Below the pieces are notes generated by a model. It worked only from the letters and a program-made list of their open reading frames with translations, searched no databases and was not told where the DNA came from. A DNA stretch of 64,000 nt, from contig NC_087080.1 of NCBI RefSeq assembly GCF_026151205.1, forward strand, positions 1,187,268-1,251,267, read 5' to 3'. The DNA comes from Bolinopsis microptera. Taxonomy: Eukaryota; Ctenophora; Tentaculata; Lobata; Bolinopsidae. Both the position numbers and the translations under genes were made by a program. Below, one piece after another: positions 58,978 to 64,000 of this stretch (position 1 is the stretch's first letter; each line of letters begins with the position of its first letter).

Positions 58978-59235
58978 GTAAGTTATTAGTTAATACCTTA
59001 CTTTATATAATCAACAAACATTCTCAGTAAGTTAATATCTTACTTTATGCATTTAACAAAAATCCTCAGTAAGTTATTAGTTAAAACCTTACTTTGTATA
59101 ATTAACAAACATCTTTAGTTTAGTAAGTTAATACCTTACTTTATATAAAGATTTAATTAACAAATACCCTCAGTAAATTAATGCCTTACTTTATATAATT
59201 AACAAACATTCTCAGTAAGTTTATACCTATATAAC
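58970..59235. repeat. Repeat containing about five extra copies of a splice donor
   Basis: Units of CATCCTCAGTAAGTTATTAG then TTAATACCTTACTTTATATAA, about 45-60 bp each, start at the exon's own donor and repeat into the intron. Most copies keep CTCAGTAAGT. Confidence 0.82.
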
Positions 59236-59620
59236 TTACTTACTATAATTCATTTTTTTAAAGTAATAGGAAATGTGAATGCCTATCATGGCTTTTTAGA
59301 TGTCATATCTCACTTCTAATCATCTCGCTACGTAACTGAACTTAATATTCTGTTTAATGTGAGAAAGGTAGTTTGTCCGTGATGTTTAAATATTTATTGG
59401 ATATTGGATATTGGATATTATTACCACTGGCACAGGAACCACTAATTTGCAGTTAAAAACGCATTATATTCCGAGACTTTTCTGAGTAATACTGCAAAAT
59501 TTAACATAAAGTCGCAGACTCTAGACAGCAAATTATTTCGCAACATGAAATGCAAAGCTCGTGTCTCGGAGAGTTGATTAATTGGTTGCAACTTGTGTTG
59601 TAAGGTTTGGTAGTATTGTG

Positions 59621-59727
59621 GGGGGGGGGGGGGGGGGGGCGGGGGGCACAGTGCAGTGGGCAATCTAATAGGGCATTATGACTTTTGCCTTTTTATGCCT
59701 CGGGGGGGGGGGGGGGGGGGGGGGGGG
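59621..59727. repeat. Two poly-G tracts
   Basis: Runs of about 18 and 25 G at 59621-59639 and 59702-59727. Confidence 0.9.
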
Positions 59728-59876
59728 CGTTGATTCTTGTAATGGTGTGACACAATGTTATACCTACTTTATTTATTTACAATATATTAACATAATAATT
59801 TATTGTAATCGTGAGAGAAGGTACCTTACCTTACATTTGATACCTTTGATCTGCTTCGTCGAAACTCGACAGGCCA

Positions 59877-61217
59877 TCAGAGTTGCTGACCACCCCAGAG
59901 AGAAGATGCCTCTCGATCGTTACGCCAGTCCAGTATAGAATTGGAGTTCGGTGATGTGAAGCCCCGGATTGGCGGTTTATCCGGCAAGGAAAGCATGAAT
60001 GCCGTCATATGATGCTTGAAGCCATCATGTTTGGAGACTGCACGTATGTGCGAAGGTATACAGTTCCAGAGTCTGGGACCCATTACACCAAATGATGTTT
60101 CATATAGAGTCTGGTGAGCAGCTGAGCTTTTTGTACGAACAGCTGGAACCTTAGCAAGGGTACCCAATCGTGGATTTACTGTGAACTGTACTTCAAGGTC
60201 GTTGGATGTGAAACCATGTAGGATTTTCCACATGTGCATGACAATGTAACGTTCTCTGCGCCTCTGAAGTGACATGAGGGACAGGGTTTTTAGGCGATCC
60301 CAATAATGGAGATGCTGTAAACCATGGATCTTTGAAGTGAAAGTTCTTTGTACACTTTCAAGCTCCTGAATTTCATACACTTTCGCCGGATTCCACAGAG
60401 GAGAGCAATACTCTAAGTGGCTACGGACTAGTGACTTGTATAGTGTTAACATAACACCAGTATTGCGAGAGTGGAAGACACTGAATACCCATGCTGCCAT
60501 CTTCCTCGCTTTATCACAACTAGATCGTATGTGTGATGTCCAGGACGTATCACTGGATACTGTTATACCGAGATCACGGAGCTGATCCACAGGACTGAGT
60601 ATAGTACCAGTTGATGTTCTGTATTGGAACTGTTCATGGACAAAAGGAAGCTCATAGAGAGGATTACGTTTGTTGGCAAGATGGCATATGTACTCAAACT
60701 TATCCTCATGTAGTGCCATGTTGTTTCTTGATGACCACTCAGTGACTTTGTCAAGATCAGACTGAAGCTCAGTAACATTATGTGAATCACTGATGGATCT
60801 GCAAATTCTTGTGTCGTCAGCGAAACATCTTAACGTTGAATGCAACACGCAGCTAGCAATGTCATTAATGAATATTAAAAACAGTATGGGACCTAAAACT
60901 GTTCCTTGGGGGACACCACTCATAATAAGAGCAATGATAGACATGTGACCATCTACAACAACTTGTTGACTTCTATTTGTAAGAAATGACTCGATCCAGA
61001 TGATGATTTTGGGATGAAAACCATATAGCTGCAGTTTTTTGATAAGAATTTGATGATCTACTTTATCAAAGGCCTTGGCATAATCCAAGTATATAGCGTC
61101 CATGTCGTCACCATTTGATAACGCCTCGATGATGTCATCAAAATGATGAAGCAGCTGAGTGAGACAACTTTTCCCCGATCGGAAGCCATGCTGTTTGCTA
61201 TTGAGGTAAGTATACAA
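59877..61217 (-). CDS. 5'-truncated LINE reverse transcriptase (CR1/Jockey-like)
   Basis: 446 codons open to a stop at 59877. RT motifs: QHGFRSGKSCLTQLL, LDYAKAFDKVDH (motif A), SGVPQGTVLGPILFLIFIND (motif B), FADDT (motif C) and LGITVSSDTSWTSHI. The C-terminal part ends with NSILDWRN. The endonuclease and the first RT blocks are missing; homology begins near 61217 and is followed upstream by unrelated DNA and a minisatellite, a normal 5' truncation. The 3' end shows short AAGGTA repeats near 59820. There is no frameshift, so the insertion is fairly recent. Unlike the LINE at 612-4370 it has the common FADD box and no RLE domain. Confidence 0.9.
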   Translation of the reverse strand: MYTYLNSKQHGFRSGKSCLTQLLHHFDDIIEALSNGDDMDAIYLDYAKAFDKVDHQILIKKLQLYGFHPKIIIWIESFLTNRSQQVVVDGHMSIIALIMSGVPQGTVLGPILFLIFINDIASCVLHSTLRCFADDTRICRSISDSHNVTELQSDLDKVTEWSSRNNMALHEDKFEYICHLANKRNPLYELPFVHEQFQYRTSTGTILSPVDQLRDLGITVSSDTSWTSHIRSSCDKARKMAAWVFSVFHSRNTGVMLTLYKSLVRSHLEYCSPLWNPAKVYEIQELESVQRTFTSKIHGLQHLHYWDRLKTLSLMSLQRRRERYIVMHMWKILHGFTSNDLEVQFTVNPRLGTLAKVPAVRTKSSAAHQTLYETSFGVMGPRLWNCIPSHIRAVSKHDGFKHHMTAFMLSLPDKPPIRGFTSPNSNSILDWRNDREASSLWGGQQL

Positions 61218-61300
61218 CTTAATTCTTTATATAGTTTAAATATTTCACAATCTTACAACTGGATAGTAGGTCGAGAGCTTATTGTTCTTTTGGCAGTAGG

Positions 61301-61575
61301 ATACAGTGGGACACAGTGGGACACAGTGGGACACAGTGGGGCACAGTGGGACACAGTGGGACACAGTGGGACACAGTAGGATACAGTGGGACACAGTGGG
61401 ACACAGTGGGACACAGTGGGACACGGTGGGACACAGTGGGACACAGTGGGACACAGTGGGACACAGTGGGACACAGTGGGACACAGTGGGGCACAGTGGG
61501 ACACAGTGGGACACAGTGGGACACAGTGGGACACGGTGGGACACAGTGGGACACAGTGGGGTACGGTGGGACACA
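61301..61575. repeat. 10-bp minisatellite (ACACAGTGGG)
   Basis: About 27 copies with few variants (GCACAGTGGG, ATACAGTGGG, ACACGGTGGG). Open in several frames on both strands, all artefacts. Confidence 0.95.
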
Positions 61576-61928
61576 GCATCGTCCTACTAAGGGGAACTCT
61601 GACCAACTTTCTAATTCATATAGTGTTTTCTATAAGTAATTAAATAAGTAATTTTAAGTTATAATAAGTAATTTGTTGCTAAGTTGTTGTAAGTAATTTG
61701 TTACAATGCATACTTCAATACGACTAAGGTTAATGTTTTACATTTCTGACATTTTTCAAAGAATGAGTAATGAATTTTAAGTATTGTGAATGTTTTGTCT
61801 AGCCGACCAGGTGCACTTTTTCTTTGTTGAATCTTTTTTTTATTCATGAAAATGCACCTTGACTATACTGTGGTTATTGTTTGACCCTGTCAGTGAGTGT
61901 TTATAATACAATAATACCTTGTTTATCA

Positions 61929-62000
61929 TAACACGTGGTATGACGTCATAACACGTGTTATGACGTCATACCACGTGTTATGACGTCATACCACGTGTTA
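61929..62000. repeat. Alternating E-box and CRE palindromes
   Basis: AACACGTGTTATGACGTCAT and variants, about three and a half units: CACGTG and TGACGTCA alternate at fixed spacing. Confidence 0.85.
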
Positions 62001-62117
62001 TACTGGCTGTTGAGTGCCTCGGGTGAGCACGAAACTAAGCCAAGGTATTATTTATTGTTATTATTTTTTCCGGTTTTGATTGGAAGATGTGTAATGTGAT
62101 ACGTACGCATGATACAA

Positions 62118-62432
62118 TACTAGCAGGAACCCGTCTAACCCTAAAATGGTGTCAAGACTCAAGAAACTAAAACAATTATTACCTATTTAATTCGCGTTTT
62201 TGACACCACTTGGGGTACCAAATTTTGGGCTCTAAAACTCCTATTTCTTGGCCAATTTTTTATTTTTTCTTGCTGATTTGGAGGCCATTAAAGCATTTGA
62301 CCCAGTCAAAAAAGTTTCAGTTGTATATCTTTGGCGGTTTTTGCAGAAATTCGCGTTAAAGTTGATGCCGTGGTGTCAGTAAAATGGCACAGATAAATAT
62401 ATATATATCGTCTCGCTTTATATATAGTAAGA
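62118..62432. mobile_element. Dispersed element, copy 2
   Basis: Near-identical to 50201-50595 except for a much shorter (AT)n run. TA at both borders. Confidence 0.75.
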
Positions 62433-63624
62433 TAGTGTGTAACATAATATAGTGCGCCACTGTTATTTGTTTTGAAACTCCCCCCAGCCAGTCTGGGGTG
62501 ACTCGCAGTCTGTCCTCATTTAAACACTCTTGCAACCCTTGCGGGAAATTATCGGTTACCAGTGTCCACGACTTTTCGGGAAATAATTCCTGGAAAATAT
62601 TATAAACAAGACCTCCTCATATACGTCCTGCTCAGATTTGTTTATATTATCAAAGCTTTCCTTGGGAATAGAACTTTGAGTACCTCAATTGTGTCTTGTG
62701 CTATCCTCAGTGACCCTGTAAGATGGTCAGTCAAGAAAAATCCAGTCAAAACAGTGAAATTTGGGTCGCAGAAAGCTGAAATTCGAATATGTCCTACCGG
62801 TAGGACATACTCAAAATTTTCATCGCATCAAAGGTTTCTCCGGATATAATGGTTCCAGTACCTTGATAGCGACTTGTGTCACTCTCACCGACCTCACTGA
62901 TTGGTCACTGGTCACAATTTCAGTGAAAACCGCGACATTTCGGTCAAGGGGGGGGGGGGGGGGGGGGGGGGGGGTGGGGGGCGGCAGAAACGGTCCTCTT
63001 CAAAAATCTACCAAAATCTCTTTTTATATTGTGATTATTTTCCGTTTATCAAACTATAAACAGTGTTGTTCGTCCAGTTGTTAAGTTCATCTAACATATT
63101 ATTACCTTCCAAATGACATGGCTAAACCTAATACCATCCTCGCTAAATAGGTGAAAATCAACCTTACCACCATTCTCATGCTAGTTGTGGAGCGAATAGA
63201 GCGAATAGAACGAATAAAGCGTTGACCCTATATAGTATAGTATATAATATATTATATAATACACCTATATAATACCAGCGTGTCAATCTAGGAACAGCTG
63301 TTCTAATATCCTCTAATTGAGCTGTAACAGGTGTTCTAATTGAAGTTTAATTGACCTGTAATAGAGTAGTAAGGGCAGTGGGTCTGGGTAGTGAGGTAGT
63401 GAGGTTCCACCCGAACTCACACGCTATGTAACATGACCATGTAACAGAACGATAATATCACATGTTACCGTGTTACACACCACACACCTGAACCACGCCC
63501 ACGTGCCCACGTGCGGTGTGCACCACCTCCCCGGTGTAACAAAACACGTTGTTGAAAGTTAGCTCACTTTGCTCCACTGCTCCAGGTGGTTACTCGCATA
63601 TTAAACAGTTTCCACACCTTTATA

Positions 63625-63629
<5 letters not shown>
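62433..63629. other. Intergenic region with palindrome and poly-G tract
   Basis: Contains a 20-bp perfect palindrome (ATGTCCTACCGGTAGGACAT, about 62788-62807), a poly-G run (62948-62976) and a GAGCGAATA short repeat near 63190. No gene recognised. Confidence 0.5.

Positions 63630-63661
<32 letters not shown>
63630..63661. repeat. (CT)n microsatellite
   Basis: About 16 CT units. Confidence 0.95.
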
Positions 63662-63665
<4 letters not shown>

Positions 63666-63683
63666 GACCCGTATATTATACCG

Positions 63684-64000
63684 TTACTTTAACTGCAGCT
63701 ACTTTAACTGCAGTTACTTTAACTGCAGCTACTTTAACTGCAGCTACTTTAACTGCAGCTACTTTAACTGCAGCTACTTTAACTGCAGCTACTTTAACTG
63801 CAGCTACTTTAACTGCAGCTACTTTAACTGCAGCTACTTTAACTGCAGCTACTTTAACTGCAGCTACTTTAACTGCAGCTACTTTAACTGCAGCTACTTT
63901 AACTGCAGCTACTTTAACTGCAGCTACTTTAACTGCAGCTACTTTAACTGCAGCTACTTTAACTGCAGCTACTTTAACTGCAGCTACTTTAACTGCAGCT
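63684..64000. repeat. 15-bp minisatellite (CTACTTTAACTGCAG) running off the window
   Basis: At least 20 near-perfect copies, continuing to the last base. Confidence 0.96.

Noticed and set aside
61245-61643. Six overlapping frames of about 85-117 codons in the ACACAGTGGG repeat
   Set aside because: Low-complexity repeat translation on both strands, no start context or flanking coding sequence.

Overview
The window is nuclear DNA from an invertebrate animal. It has spliced genes with GT-AG introns and consistent phases, a complete animal-type kinesin-13, a C2H2 zinc-finger cluster, two kinds of non-LTR retrotransposon, hAT-like and TA-flanked DNA elements, and a great deal of minisatellite DNA on an AT-rich background. 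The RLE-bearing LINE resembles families common in cnidarians and other marine invertebrates, but the species cannot be fixed from sequence alone.

Layout. (1) 1-4.4 kb: end of a TA-flanked DNA element, then a near-complete LINE (612-4370, minus) with a 13-bp target duplication and poly(A) tail. Its single ORF is split by a 581-bp MITE. (2) 4.4-9.3 kb: no recognisable genes; short repeats and a MITE inside a minisatellite. (3) 9.3-15.7 kb: about 4.7 near-identical copies of a 1.36-kb satellite, each with a poly-C tract and two copies of an E-box plus CArG-like module. (4) 16-17 kb: two foldback MITEs. (5) 17.1-28.6 kb, minus: a 14-exon kinesin-13 gene (653 codons; I reconstructed every splice phase). 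Its introns are loaded with minisatellites, several starting within a few bases of a 5' splice site. (6) 28.9-29.1 kb, minus: a one-exon mitochondrial small Tim (Tim9-like) gene. (7) 29-33 kb: no clear gene; GC-rich foldbacks and a tRNA-like relic. (8) 33.2-34.5 kb: a hAT-like element with 8-bp duplication and a TA-flanked element with a decayed DDE transposase nested in it. (9) 34.76-57.72 kb, plus: thirteen tandem copies of one C2H2 zinc-finger gene, about six intact and the rest broken by small frameshifts, deletions or a foreign insert. Two 1.3-1.4 kb elements with reiterated terminal motifs are inserted between copies. (10) 58.5-64 kb: an orphan exon of an unknown, possibly PH-domain gene with repeat-amplified splice donor; a 5'-truncated LINE (59.9-61.2 kb, minus); further minisatellites to the window edge.

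The host genes serve unrelated housekeeping roles: microtubule depolymerisation (kinesin-13), mitochondrial protein import (Tim9-like) and, by inference, DNA-binding repression or regulation (the zinc-finger cluster). Three patterns stand out. Minisatellites are seeded at splice donors. Palindromic transcription-factor-like sites (CACGTG, TGACGTCA, CCATATAAGG) are amplified in arrays. The zinc-finger family is expanding fast, varies at its DNA-contact residues and sits among transposable elements.
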